Source: DSBG01 sp049975365
Lineage (GTDB): Bacteria > Desulfobacterota > Desulfomonilia > UBA1062
Length of the DNA: 64,000 nt
Direction of reading: 5' to 3'
NCBI GenBank assembly: GCA_049975365.1
Contig: JBNGDS010000003.1
Location: 30,362 to 94,361, forward strand
Positions 9,052 to 17,972 of the stretch are shown here, piece after piece (within the stretch, counting starts at the first letter, position 1; every line of letters begins with the position of its first letter). Made by a program: the position numbers and the translations under genes. Under the pieces are notes generated by a model that was given only the letters and a program-made list of their open reading frames with translations, searched no databases and was not told where the DNA came from.

Positions 9052-10851
9052 CTAGTCTGTGTACATAGATGCTATTTCAGAACTGAACTTTTCGTTGATG
9101 ATTTTCCGTTTGAGTTTCAGCGTCGGGGTCAGCTCTCCTGACTCGATGCCGAACTCCCGTGGCAGCAGGGTGAATTTTCTGATCTGCTCGACCCTGGCAT
9201 AGTCCCGCATGAGGGCATTGATTTTTCCCTCGTACAGGGCAACAATCTCGGGTTTCCTTACCAGGTCTTCATTCGCGTTGAAAGAGATTCCCTGCTTCTT
9301 TGCATAGTTCTTGAGTTCTGAAAAATTCGGTACAATCAGTGCGCTCAGATACTTCCTGCCCTCCCCGATCACAACTGCCTGCTCGATAAGGAGATCGGCT
9401 GTAAGCGTGTTCTCGATATTCTGGGGGGCAATGTTTTTACCTCCAGCCGTAACAATGATGTCCTTTTTCCGGTCAGTTATGTACAGACAGCCTCTCTCGT
9501 CAATGCGGCCGATATCCCCAGTCATGAACCATCCATCCTCGGTAAAGCTCGCCTTTGTATCCTCGGGCTTGTTGAAATATCCCTTCATGACCTGGGGGCC
9601 CTTTATCAGGATCTCTCCATCCTGTGCGATCGATATCTGGGTATCAGGAAGTGCCTGACCCACTGAACCGAATTCGAACACATCGAATCTGTTCACATTC
9701 GTGACAGGGGTTGTCTCCGTGAGGCCATAGCCGTTGTGCACCGGGACGCCGATTCCGTTGAAGAAACGATCGATCTCCACGGCGATCGCTCCTCCACCGC
9801 TGATGAAGATCCTGATCCTGTCCATGCCCAGGGCGGCTCTCATCTTTGAGTACACGAGAGCCTCTGCAAGATCATACTGAAGCTTGAGTGCTCCAGGCAT
9901 GGCCTTGTTCTGTACTCGGTAGTCCACCGCCCTGTCGGCAATTCCCATAGCCCACCCGAAGAGCTTTTTCTTCATCGGGGGGGCCTTATCCACCTGGGAG
10001 AGTACTCCTGCGTGGATTTTTTCAAACAGCCTCGGAACGCTCACCACCAGGGTTGGCCTGGTTTCCTGCATATTCTGGAGGACTGTGGAAAAATTTTCGG
10101 CGAGATTAATCACGGCACCGATGTGTATCATGAGGTAGAGAGAGACGGTTCTGCCCAATGAGTGGCTCCAGGGGAGAAGAGCAAGGGAAATGTCCTTGTG
10201 ATCGATGATGGGGTGCGTGGCATAGCACTGCATGATATTGGAGACAAAATTCGTATGGGTGAGCATCACTCCCTTGGGCTGCCCAGTGGTGCCGGAAGTG
10301 TAGATGAGTGTTGCGAGATCCTCCCCCCCGATTTCCTGGAGCCTTTTTTCAAAACTCTTCTTGTCCTTGAACTCTTCTCCCATCTGCATAAGTCGATCGA
10401 TGTGAATGATCATGGCGTCATCCGTTGTGACCGGATCAAAGGTGATGATATACTTCAGGTCCTTCACGGTGGACTTGACGCGTCTGATTCTCTCGAGGTG
10501 ATCGGAGTCCGACACGAAGACCACCTGTGATCCAGAGTCATTGATGATATATGCAGCCTCGGGACCGGAATTCGTTGCATAGATAGGAGCATCTGATGCG
10601 CCGATGGAGAGCACGGCAAGATCGGCCACCACCCACTGCCAGCAGTTTTCAGAAAAGATGGACACCATGTCGCCCTGCTTGACTCCCAGAGAGATGAGGC
10701 CCAGTCCGGTTTTGATGACCATGTTCTGCATCTCTTTCCAGCTGATGGGGGTGTACGTCCCCTCCTGTTTGTACCTGAGAAACGGCTCATACTGGTATTG
10801 CTCCGCTCTGTTGTGAAAAATCCCTGCGATGGTTTTTTCTGAATATCCCAT
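9052..10851 (-). CDS. Long-chain acyl-CoA synthetase (AMP-forming)
   Basis: 599 residues of the ANL (adenylate-forming) superfamily. It should activate long-chain fatty acids to acyl-CoA via an acyl-adenylate. Motifs in order: the ATP-binding loop TLIYTSGTTGQPKGVMLTH, the A5 motif GYGLTETTP, the hinge region TGDIGRIDERG and DRKKDIIVTAGGKNIAPQNIEN, and the C-terminal Lys region LKLKRK. A good ribosome site (AAGGAGG) precedes ATG 10851. It is transcribed alone, with its own terminator just downstream. It is clearly a paralogue of the tandem pair at 53200 and 55227, though less like them than they are like each other. The exact chain length used cannot be read from sequence. Confidence 0.92.
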   Translation of the reverse strand: MGYSEKTIAGIFHNRAEQYQYEPFLRYKQEGTYTPISWKEMQNMVIKTGLGLISLGVKQGDMVSIFSENCWQWVVADLAVLSIGASDAPIYATNSGPEAAYIINDSGSQVVFVSDSDHLERIRRVKSTVKDLKYIITFDPVTTDDAMIIHIDRLMQMGEEFKDKKSFEKRLQEIGGEDLATLIYTSGTTGQPKGVMLTHTNFVSNIMQCYATHPIIDHKDISLALLPWSHSLGRTVSLYLMIHIGAVINLAENFSTVLQNMQETRPTLVVSVPRLFEKIHAGVLSQVDKAPPMKKKLFGWAMGIADRAVDYRVQNKAMPGALKLQYDLAEALVYSKMRAALGMDRIRIFISGGGAIAVEIDRFFNGIGVPVHNGYGLTETTPVTNVNRFDVFEFGSVGQALPDTQISIAQDGEILIKGPQVMKGYFNKPEDTKASFTEDGWFMTGDIGRIDERGCLYITDRKKDIIVTAGGKNIAPQNIENTLTADLLIEQAVVIGEGRKYLSALIVPNFSELKNYAKKQGISFNANEDLVRKPEIVALYEGKINALMRDYARVEQIRKFTLLPREFGIESGELTPTLKLKRKIINEKFSSEIASMYTD

Positions 10852-11273
10852 AGTACCCTCCTTGAAATATCGTTGATGCGTGTTGAGTCCTTCGTCGTTG
10901 TGAGAAGAATACTCCTTTTACGTGATGAACGGGGACGCGTAGGAATTCACCCCGGCTATAGATGCATGAAATGAACGATTCCCTCTCTCGTGTCATGTCC
11001 CTGGACAGTGTCCGAACGCAGACGACCGTGGATGGTCAGGGTGGGGAATCAGATGCCGTAGTTCTTCCTCTGTGTATGGCAAATGGAGACACCCGACGGG
11101 TGATCAGCCGGACTTTCTCGGAACAACCCATGCCAACAGCCCCTTTTCCTTCATGTATTGAAGGATGGTGTCTGTATATACTATTCTGAATGCATGTTCA
11201 ATCAGAATCATTCTTACACACATCGTAAAAGATTTATTTACAGTACGGTCTTTTCACCCAATTCATCAGCCAG
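10852..11273. other. Intergenic, no gene seen
   Basis: 422 bases between two divergent genes. Short open frames here have no ribosome site and no protein-like composition. It should hold the promoters of both flanking genes, but I cannot point to convincing -35/-10 boxes. Confidence 0.5.
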
Positions 11274-12248
11274 ATGACTCTCACAACCCACCGGAGAGTC
11301 ATGACCCCCCTGGCAGAGAAATTTTCCCTGGCCGTGAATCAGGACAATTCACCAGATTCACACTATTCCTTCACTTCTTGCAAGGAGAGGTGGAATCATA
11401 CTATAGTTGCAGGAGTGAAGAATGCGCTGACCATTGATCTCGAAGAGTACTTCCAGATTCATGCGCTCTCAACCTGTATCAGTCCTGATGCGTGGAGTGG
11501 ATACCCATCTCATGTTGAAGGCAATACCTCTGTTCTCCTGGACCTCCTTGACCAGCACGAAGTCAAGGCGACATTTTTCTGCCTGGGATGGATAGGGGAG
11601 AAGCACGAAAGATTGATCGAGAGGATTCACCTCCAGGGACACGAAATTGCCTGTCATGGCTTCGCACACCAGGTGATCTACCAGCAGGATCACTCGCAGT
11701 TCAGGATGGATGTAGACCGGGCGAAAAAAGTCCTTGAAGATGCCTGCGGGTGTCCTGTCGTTGGATACCGCGCCCCTACCTACTCTATCAGAAAAGATAC
11801 CCTGTGGGCCCTCGATGTCCTTGAGCAGGTCGGATTCAGCTATGATTCAAGTATCTTCCCCATATTCCACGACAACTACGGGATCCCTGATGCACCGAGG
11901 TTTCCCCACAGGCTTCCCGGCTTGCACCTGGTTGAATTTCCGCTCACAACAGTGAAGCTCGGACCTTTCAATCTCCCTGTCTCTGGAGGAGGGTATTTCC
12001 GGCTTCTCCCCTATGTTTTGACAAAACACGGTCTCAGGTCTTTTGCCAGCAGCAACGGGCCATTTATTTTCTATATCCACCCATGGGAGATCAACCCGGA
12101 TACACCGCGGGTAGAGAACATGGATATCGTCTCATACTTCAGGACATATGTGGGAATTCGTGGTGCTCTGGCAAAGCTAGACAGGCTCCTCACCGATTTT
12201 GAGTTCGCACCTGCACGTGACGTGCTGAAGTCCCTTGACCTTCTCTGA
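11274..12248 (+). CDS. Polysaccharide deacetylase, exosortase-locus (PEP-CTERM/XrtA) type
   Basis: 324 residues if started at ATG 11274; Met11301 is another choice. The recognisable domain begins only at a GTG codon (11415, VKNALTIDLEEYFQ), where family members usually start, so the first ~47 residues may be untranslated or an added leader. It is an NodB-fold carbohydrate esterase: DLEEYF carries the first Asp, CHGFAHQ replaces the usual HSxxH metal motif, GYRAPTYSI is motif 3, and the DUF3473-like C-terminus has FYIHPWEINPDTPR. It would remove acetyl groups from a cell-surface polysaccharide. Such proteins normally sit in exopolysaccharide/exosortase A clusters; no such neighbour is present here. 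Confidence 0.85.
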   Translation: MTLTTHRRVMTPLAEKFSLAVNQDNSPDSHYSFTSCKERWNHTIVAGVKNALTIDLEEYFQIHALSTCISPDAWSGYPSHVEGNTSVLLDLLDQHEVKATFFCLGWIGEKHERLIERIHLQGHEIACHGFAHQVIYQQDHSQFRMDVDRAKKVLEDACGCPVVGYRAPTYSIRKDTLWALDVLEQVGFSYDSSIFPIFHDNYGIPDAPRFPHRLPGLHLVEFPLTTVKLGPFNLPVSGGGYFRLLPYVLTKHGLRSFASSNGPFIFYIHPWEINPDTPRVENMDIVSYFRTYVGIRGALAKLDRLLTDFEFAPARDVLKSLDLL

Positions 12249-12333
12249 TCTCTTTTCTGGTCACATGCCTTTTTACTTTCAACGAATCAGTACGGAAGCA
12301 TTCTGCTGCTTGGTATGATTAAAGATGTCTGAG

Positions 12334-12378
12334 GGAGAAAAATTTCCGGGGGGATACATAACCCCCCGGTTTTTTCTC
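12334..12378. terminator. Bidirectional rho-independent terminator
   Basis: A perfect 8-bp GC stem, CCGGGGGG at 12346-12353 pairing with CCCCCCGG at 12362-12369 around an 8-base loop. It is flanked by A-rich sequence on the left and six T on the right (12370-12375), so it can end transcripts from both directions. It lies between the convergent deacetylase gene and the truncated minus-strand gene. Confidence 0.9.
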
Positions 12379-12393
12379 AGATCCAGAATAGGA

Positions 12394-12469
12394 TCAGATA
12401 TCATAGAACGTGATGTAGGTCTCCTCTTCCGGGAGGGGAATGACGACTACAGGCTTCCGTGATAGCCCC
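12394..12469 (-). CDS. C-terminal end of an unidentified protein, cut by the assembly gap
   Basis: On the minus strand, codons read from the gap give a protein-like tail, LSRKPVVVIPLPEEETYITF followed by YDI and a TGA stop at 12394-12396. The terminator at 12334-12378 follows directly, which supports a real gene end. It may be the same gene that starts at 12592, or a later gene of the same operon; the gap hides this. I do not recognise the family from this fragment. Confidence 0.6.
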
Positions 12470-12569
12470 NNNNNNNNNNNNNNNNNNNNNNNNNNNNNNN
12501 NNNNNNNNNNNNNNNNNNNNNNNNNNNNNNNNNNNNNNNNNNNNNNNNNNNNNNNNNNNNNNNNNNNNN
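12470..12569. other. Assembly gap (100 N)
   Basis: Exactly 100 unresolved bases, the conventional placeholder for a scaffold join of unknown length. Distances and reading frames across it are meaningless. At least one minus-strand gene is interrupted. Confidence 0.97.
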
Positions 12570-12592
12570 ACCTTGTGTACCTGAATGGGCAT
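12570..12592 (-). CDS. N-terminal start of a gene translationally coupled to the CoA-transferase, cut by the gap
   Basis: An ATG at 12592-12590 overlaps the CoA-transferase stop codon by one base (TAATG), with the GAGGAGGAG of the preceding codons acting as ribosome site. The visible residues are MPIQVHKV before the gap. Enoyl-CoA hydratases often begin in a similar way and would suit the context, but eight residues do not identify a family. Confidence 0.55.
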
Positions 12593-14580
12593 TACTCCTC
12601 CTCCAGCGCCCTTCTCGCCTGCTCATGGGATTCATAGATGTGGGGGGGCAGCTTCCGTTTCTTCAGCGCATCACCGAGCTTCATTCTGAAAAAGGTGTTC
12701 GTGGTGTAGCGGGTCACACCGGTGTAGAACTTCTTCACAATGCGCTTCACCGTGTCGGTGTATTCATCTACGAGCTCGGGTGTGATGTCGAAGTTGTCGT
12801 AGTTCACGATGGCACCGACCTTCTTCCCGAGGGGAGAGAGGATTGTGTTCACCCTTTCTTCCACTTCCCTGATGTCCTCTCGAGACCTGATCCTGAGGCC
12901 CTCGAAATTCACGAAGAAGAGATTTTCCTCCGGATCATAGGTCAGGCGCTCCTCGATGGAGAGGCTTATCAGGTCATCCTTGAGCCTCATGGGCTCAGGT
13001 CTGAAGATCCGTTCATCCATCAATCGCGGATGTTTTTTCATGATGGGTTTAAACTCCATCAGGGCGAGGATGTCCTTTTCAATATCAATGCCCGGCGCCA
13101 CCTCGATGAGCTCCATCCCCTTCTTTGTCAGGGAAAAGACGCAGCGCTCTGTCACGTACAGTACGGGGGTTCCTTTCTGCACTGCATACTTTCCACTGAA
13201 GGTGACATGCTCGACGTGGTAAAGGAATTTCTTCTCCGTACCCTCCTGGTCTATCTTGAGTTTCCCATCCTGGACTGAAGTCTTGAGACCACGGGCAGTG
13301 AACGTTCCAACAAATACAACCTTCTTGGCGCTCTGGCTGATGTTGATGAACCCGCCGCACCCCGCGAATTTAGGACCGAACTTGCTCACGTTCAGGTTCC
13401 CTTCCTTGTCCGCCTGTGCAAGCCCCAGGAAGCAGCAGTCCAGACCTCCCCCGTCATAATAGTCGAACTGGTACGGCTGATCGATCACGCAGTCCGGATT
13501 GGTCCCTGCACCGAAATTCAGGCCACCTGCAGGCAGACCTCCGATAATGCCGGGCTCTGCGGTGAGGGTGATGTACTCCAGGATCTTCTCCTCGTTCGCC
13601 ACGTTGGATACGCCCTCCGGCATCCCGATCCCGAGGTTGATGATGCTGTTCTTCTGGAGTTCGAATGCAGCCCTGCGGGCGATGATTTTTCGAGGGCCCA
13701 TGTCCATGGGCGGCAATGACTGCACTGGTATCTTCACCTCTGAACTGAATGAAGGGTTGTAGTGTTCAGCAAAGGTCTGGGGATGATTCTCGGGCCTGGC
13801 TACCACAACGCAGTCCACCATAATTCCTGGAATCTTCACCTGACGTGCATTCAGTGTGCCCCTGTCCGCGATCCTCTCCACCTGCACAATCACGAATCCC
13901 CCGGAATTCTTCGCTGCAGCGGCTATGGCATAGGCCTCCAGGGTGAGGGCCTCCTTTTCCATGGTCACGTTGCCGTCAGTGTCCGCAGTCGTTCCCCTGA
14001 TGATGCCAACATTAATGGGGAACGTCTTATAGGCGAGGTATTCTGTTCCGTCGAAGGTGACGAGTTCCACCAGGTCCTCTGTCGTGATCGAGTTGATCAT
14101 CCCTCCACCATACCTGGGATCTACATACGTCTGGAGACCAATGGTGGTAATGGTTCGCGGCTTGTGTGCAGCAATATCCCTGAACATGTGCGATATGACA
14201 CCCTGCGGGAAATTGTAGGATTCGATCTTGTTCTCAATCGCCATCTTTCCGAGCTTCGGGGCAAGGCCCCAGTGGCCTCCCACGACACGTCTGACGAGGC
14301 CTTCGTGGGCGAAGTGATTCAGTCCCCTGTCCTTCCCGTCACCCTGGCCCGCAGCATACACGAGAGTGAGATTCCGTGGTTTCCCTGTCTCGAGAAAGTA
14401 CTCGTCGATCTTCAACAGAATCTCTTCAGGAACCCCGCTTCCCACGAACCCGCCTGTTGCAACCGTATCCCCGTCCTGGATGACCCGCACAGCCTCTTCT
14501 GCTGAGACAACCTTCCCCCTGCGCATCCGTGATGGCGGCAGAGCCGAGAGCATCGGGTGAACACTGGGTTTCTTGGCCAT
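12592..14580 (-). CDS. Acyl-CoA:acetate / 3-ketoacid CoA-transferase, fused alpha and beta halves plus C-terminal extension
   Basis: 662 residues. The first half (about 20-290) matches the CoA-transferase alpha domain (DGDTVATGGFVGSGVPEEIL). The second (about 300-530) matches the beta domain, with GIGMPEGV and the catalytic Glu in TAEPGIIGGLPAGG. This is the YdiF / propionate CoA-transferase type, which moves CoA between carboxylic acids. Typical members have about 520-540 residues. Here a further ~120 residues follow (from about HPRLMDERIF), with a pattern of short strands and helices that could be a STAS/SpoIIAA-like fold; that is inference. A strong ribosome site (AAAGGAGGGG) precedes ATG 14580. 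It lies 240 bases downstream of the sigma-54 activator gene on the same strand, and its stop overlaps the next gene's start. Confidence 0.88.
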   Translation of the reverse strand: MAKKPSVHPMLSALPPSRMRRGKVVSAEEAVRVIQDGDTVATGGFVGSGVPEEILLKIDEYFLETGKPRNLTLVYAAGQGDGKDRGLNHFAHEGLVRRVVGGHWGLAPKLGKMAIENKIESYNFPQGVISHMFRDIAAHKPRTITTIGLQTYVDPRYGGGMINSITTEDLVELVTFDGTEYLAYKTFPINVGIIRGTTADTDGNVTMEKEALTLEAYAIAAAAKNSGGFVIVQVERIADRGTLNARQVKIPGIMVDCVVVARPENHPQTFAEHYNPSFSSEVKIPVQSLPPMDMGPRKIIARRAAFELQKNSIINLGIGMPEGVSNVANEEKILEYITLTAEPGIIGGLPAGGLNFGAGTNPDCVIDQPYQFDYYDGGGLDCCFLGLAQADKEGNLNVSKFGPKFAGCGGFINISQSAKKVVFVGTFTARGLKTSVQDGKLKIDQEGTEKKFLYHVEHVTFSGKYAVQKGTPVLYVTERCVFSLTKKGMELIEVAPGIDIEKDILALMEFKPIMKKHPRLMDERIFRPEPMRLKDDLISLSIEERLTYDPEENLFFVNFEGLRIRSREDIREVEERVNTILSPLGKKVGAIVNYDNFDITPELVDEYTDTVKRIVKKFYTGVTRYTTNTFFRMKLGDALKKRKLPPHIYESHEQARRALEEE

Positions 14581-14820
14581 GTCTCCCCTCCTTTTCTCGA
14601 TCCTTTTTCAATGGATGGAAGAGCATTCAGAACACTGCACAGCCCGCTCTCCTTCTCTCCCAAATGTTCCGGATCGATGAGAATCACAGTTCACAGAATA
14701 TACATTCGAGAAATATTCAAAAAATATGCCACGGGCATCCTAAAATGACATGATACGCCTGGATACCGGGAGGGAATTCAACAAGGTGGAATACTATTTC
14801 TGTTTGACTGGAGAGCACTC

Positions 14821-16266
14821 TTATGCATCTGAGGAGATCTGATATTTTCTCATCTTCTTATACAGGAGAGTTCTGTGGATTCCGAGAATCCTGGCGGCCT
14901 CAGCCTTGTTCTTCGCTTCCTTGAGTGCCTGGAGGATAGCTTTTCGCTCTGCTTTTGTCTGTTCTTCCTTCAGACAGGAGGAACTCACTCCACTCGATTG
15001 TTCCCTTTTTCTCCTGAGGTGGAACGGCAGATCGCATGCATGAATAACGTCTCCTTCAAGGGACGACATCGCCCGTTCGAGCACGTTCACAAGTTCGCGT
15101 ACGTTTCCCGGCCAGTCGTACGACAACAAGACTTGTTCCGATTCATGATCGATTGTCACCTCAGAAAACGTTGCTTCCTGGGCCATCTTTTTGACCAGAT
15201 GCCGTGCCAGGGGGAGGATATCATCCCTCCGATCCCTCAGCGGTGGTATGTGAAGCGGAATGACATAGAGCCGGTAGTATAAATCGCTCCGGAATTTTTC
15301 CTGTGCAATGAGTTCCTCCAGGTTCTTGTTTGTTGCAGCGATGAGCCGAAAGTCGGATCGGATGACTCTGGTGCCGCCAAGCCGTTCGAATTCTTTTTCC
15401 TCGAGGACTCTCAGCAGCTTGGGCTGCATTTCAAGGGGCATATCGCCGATTTCATCGAGGAACAGTGTACCCCTGTGGGCGAGTTCGAATTTACCTGGCT
15501 TGCCTTCCGCTTTTGCACCTGTGAATGCACCGCGTTCATACCCGAAGAGTTCACTCTCGATCAGATCTTTGGGGATGGCTGCACAGTTGATCCGGATAAA
15601 GGGATAGAGTTTGCGGGAGCTTGCCTGGTGAATGGCCTGGGCGAAGAGTTCCTTCCCGGTTCCACTCTCACCGGTGATCAACACGGGAAAGAAGTTAGAA
15701 GTTGCTTTCAGGGCATCCTTTTTCAGGATCTGAAGCGAATGACTCTCTCCGATAATGCTCTCGAACGTGTATTTCGTGGATCGCAGTGTCATGAGCTCCT
15801 GCTCATACAGTTTCACCTTGGATTCAAGATGAGAGAGCTTTTTCGCAAGCCTCCCCACATCTTTCACATCCTTGAACATCACATGGCCGAACACTGCGAT
15901 CACTTTGCCATCCTTGAAGATCGGGATACGCTGCACAATGATGTCCTGGCCCTTGATTCTCTGGATCTGGTTGATCTCCGCCTTGCCGGTCTTTCCAACG
16001 ATGTGCATGCGGGTGTTCTCCACTACGTCGGTACAGTGCCTCCCGATCTGCTTTTCCGGATCAAGGCAAAGAAACTCCCCGTATGGCCTGTTGAACAGGA
16101 GTACATACCCGTCTGCATCGGTCACCATGATCCCATTGTAGATCGTGTCAAAGACCAGCCTGAAGAGTTCGAGCTGCTCCACGAGTGTCTCGCGGCCAGC
16201 AGGGAACATGGCATCGGTGACTGAGTGTTTCGTGCGCGTGTCAACAGTCCTGTTTTGATTACTCAT
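14821..16266 (-). CDS. Sigma-54 dependent transcriptional activator (PAS-AAA+-Fis HTH)
   Basis: About 481 residues from ATG 16266 (ribosome site CGGAGAC; in-frame ATGs at 16281 and 16290 are less well placed). A PAS domain spans about 20-140, followed by a linker helix. The AAA+ domain has Walker A GESGTGKELFAQ, the sigma-54 contact loop GAFTGA, Walker B TLFLDEIGDMP and the arginine finger region FRSDLYYRL. A Fis-type helix-turn-helix ends the protein (AEAARILGIHRTLLYKKMRKY). There is no receiver domain, so the PAS domain is the likely sensor, perhaps of a small organic acid. It is divergent from the dctPQM operon, whose upstream region has a sigma-54 promoter; that operon is its likely target. 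The CoA-transferase gene lies downstream on the same strand. Confidence 0.92.
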   Translation of the reverse strand: MSNQNRTVDTRTKHSVTDAMFPAGRETLVEQLELFRLVFDTIYNGIMVTDADGYVLLFNRPYGEFLCLDPEKQIGRHCTDVVENTRMHIVGKTGKAEINQIQRIKGQDIIVQRIPIFKDGKVIAVFGHVMFKDVKDVGRLAKKLSHLESKVKLYEQELMTLRSTKYTFESIIGESHSLQILKKDALKATSNFFPVLITGESGTGKELFAQAIHQASSRKLYPFIRINCAAIPKDLIESELFGYERGAFTGAKAEGKPGKFELAHRGTLFLDEIGDMPLEMQPKLLRVLEEKEFERLGGTRVIRSDFRLIAATNKNLEELIAQEKFRSDLYYRLYVIPLHIPPLRDRRDDILPLARHLVKKMAQEATFSEVTIDHESEQVLLSYDWPGNVRELVNVLERAMSSLEGDVIHACDLPFHLRRKREQSSGVSSSCLKEEQTKAERKAILQALKEAKNKAEAARILGIHRTLLYKKMRKYQISSDA

Positions 16267-16513
16267 GGTGTCTCCGTTCATGACATGCAAAGCGTATCAA
16301 AATGTCAACATGTATACCAATTGCTACAGATCTATATACACATTCATGGATATGATGTCGAGAAAAAATGCACGTCTTGCAGGTGCATTCTATCGTGACC
16401 TGATCCGTCACATGCAACTCTCTTTCCCCCACCGCATACCAATAGTAGTATTTCTCCTACATTCTGTTCCGTGTGCCCGAACTCATCGTTTCTTCATTCT
16501 CTAGTGGCAACTC

Positions 16514-16531
16514 TTTGGTCTGGTATTTGCA
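16514..16531 (+). promoter_or_regulatory. Candidate sigma-54 promoter for the TRAP operon
   Basis: TTTGGTCTGGTATTTGCA has GG at 16517-16518 and GC at 16529-16530, with exactly the 10-base interval required for the -24/-12 elements, and the TTTGC(A) downstream half is canonical; the CAC after GG is not conserved. It lies about 145 bases upstream of dctP in the region shared with the divergent sigma-54 activator gene. The remaining bases of the 16267-16675 gap, where activator sites would be expected, show no obvious strong inverted repeat. Confidence 0.6.
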
Positions 16532-16675
16532 AACCACCATATACAAGGAAACGGTTCATCAACGTGACATGCAACCTGTAGTGATATGAGGGAGTTCTCT
16601 CATCGTTGAATTGTGTCACTGCATCACGATGTTTGGCGTTTAGTTTATCAACCTACTCGAAAGGAGGTAGTCTGT

Positions 16676-17761
16676 ATGAAAAGGTTCGGTTTTATTGGGG
16701 GGAGTATTCTGACACTGGTGCTGGTCCTCGTATTTGCCACGTCTCCTGCTGTAGCCAAGGAACGGTGGAAGATGACATCCACATGGCCACCCTCCATCGA
16801 CTTCATCGAGGTGGATAAGGCATTTGTGGAGAAGGTCAATCATCTCTGCAAAGACAAGCTCGAGATCAAGTTCTTCTCGGGTGGGAGTCTTATGCCCTCG
16901 TACGAGGTCTTCGATGCAGTGGGAAAGGGAACCATCGAGGCATCTGGTGACTGGCCGAACTACTGGGCAGGCAAGGATCTGGTGTTCGATACTCTCGGCT
17001 CCTACCCCATGGGTCTCACCCCGATAGACTACATGGTCTGGTACTACCATGGAGGCGGAAAGGCCATCTATGACGAGGCCTACGGCAAGTTCAACATGGT
17101 CTACCTGGTCTATGGAGTCACCACTATGGAGTGCGGTCTTCGCAGCAACAAGCCCATCAATTCTCTTGCAGACCTCAAGGGGATGAAGATCAGGATGTCA
17201 GGCCAGCACCAGGGAAAACTCCTGAAAGATCTCGGTGCTGCACAGGTCGCCATGGCGGGACAGGAGATCTACCAGGCCCTGCAGAAGGGCGTTGTCGATG
17301 CTGCCGAGTTTTCCAGCCCGTCCACGGACTGGGGTATGGGTTTCCAGGAAGTGACAAAGTACTGGGCGGCTCCAGGCTGGCACCAGCCCGCATCGGTCCT
17401 TGGTGTCATGATCAATAAGCAGGCATGGGACAAGCTCGATCCCGATACCCAGAGAAACCTCGTGATCGCGGCACAGGCAAACGCAATGGAGCAAACCACA
17501 AAGATCTTCTACATGTCCATTGAATACACCCAGAAGTTCATTGACAAGGGCATTCAGATTACCACGTACAGCCAGGAGGATCTGGATACAATCGAGACGC
17601 TCATCAAGCCGCACACCGAGGAATCAGCAAAGGCAAATCCGCTCTTCAAGAAATCAATGAAGTCACAGGTGGAGTACAGAAAGGCATTCTCAAAATGGCG
17701 TTCCATGGAAGGTCCCTTCGGCTTCGGGTTCAATCCCAAGATCTATCCGGATCTTGATTAA
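16676..17761 (+). CDS. dctP: TRAP transporter periplasmic substrate-binding protein (DctP family)
   Basis: 361 residues from ATG 16676, fixed by AAGGAGG at 16661-16667. A signal peptide is clear (MKRFGF, hydrophobic stretch, SPAVAKERW). The mature protein has the DctP-family fold, with the SNKPINSLADLKGMKIRMSG segment that holds the conserved carboxylate-binding Arg. Sequence such as GTIEASGDWPNYWAGKD and TDWGMGFQEVTKYW resembles the group of TRAP receptors for 2-oxo- and 2-hydroxy-acids (TakP or lactate type) more than C4-dicarboxylate receptors; this is an impression, not a measured relation. First gene of dctP-dctQ-dctM; a hairpin follows its stop. Confidence 0.92.
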   Translation: MKRFGFIGGSILTLVLVLVFATSPAVAKERWKMTSTWPPSIDFIEVDKAFVEKVNHLCKDKLEIKFFSGGSLMPSYEVFDAVGKGTIEASGDWPNYWAGKDLVFDTLGSYPMGLTPIDYMVWYYHGGGKAIYDEAYGKFNMVYLVYGVTTMECGLRSNKPINSLADLKGMKIRMSGQHQGKLLKDLGAAQVAMAGQEIYQALQKGVVDAAEFSSPSTDWGMGFQEVTKYWAAPGWHQPASVLGVMINKQAWDKLDPDTQRNLVIAAQANAMEQTTKIFYMSIEYTQKFIDKGIQITTYSQEDLDTIETLIKPHTEESAKANPLFKKSMKSQVEYRKAFSKWRSMEGPFGFGFNPKIYPDLD

Positions 17762-17770
17762 CAGCACATG

Positions 17771-17808
17771 GGGACGGCAGGGATTTTCAGACACAGCTCT
17801 GCCGTCCC
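17771..17808 (+). promoter_or_regulatory. Intercistronic hairpin after dctP
   Basis: GGGACGGCAG (17771-17780) pairs perfectly with CTGCCGTCCC (17799-17808) around an 18-base loop. No T-run follows. Such stem-loops between a binding-protein gene and its membrane-subunit genes usually protect the upstream mRNA from 3' decay or give partial termination, allowing an excess of the binding protein. Confidence 0.7.
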
Positions 17809-17972
17809 TGGTTCCATTGACCATGTCTTGAGATGGATGCGATGAGGGTATCCGTGGAATATTGTCATGGAAACATTCAATTCCCTCAAGGGACTTCAAG
17901 GGGAGAACAGTTTCACCAGAAACAACAGGGGAACCAGAACAGTGCAGTAGGTTTAACAGGAGGTGGAAAAAG

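Noticed and set aside
12470..12569. Low-complexity element
   Set aside because: It is a run of exactly 100 N, an assembly placeholder rather than biology.
13762..14505. 247-codon plus-strand open frame inside the CoA-transferase gene
   Set aside because: Antisense to an evident CoA-transferase; composition is not protein-like.
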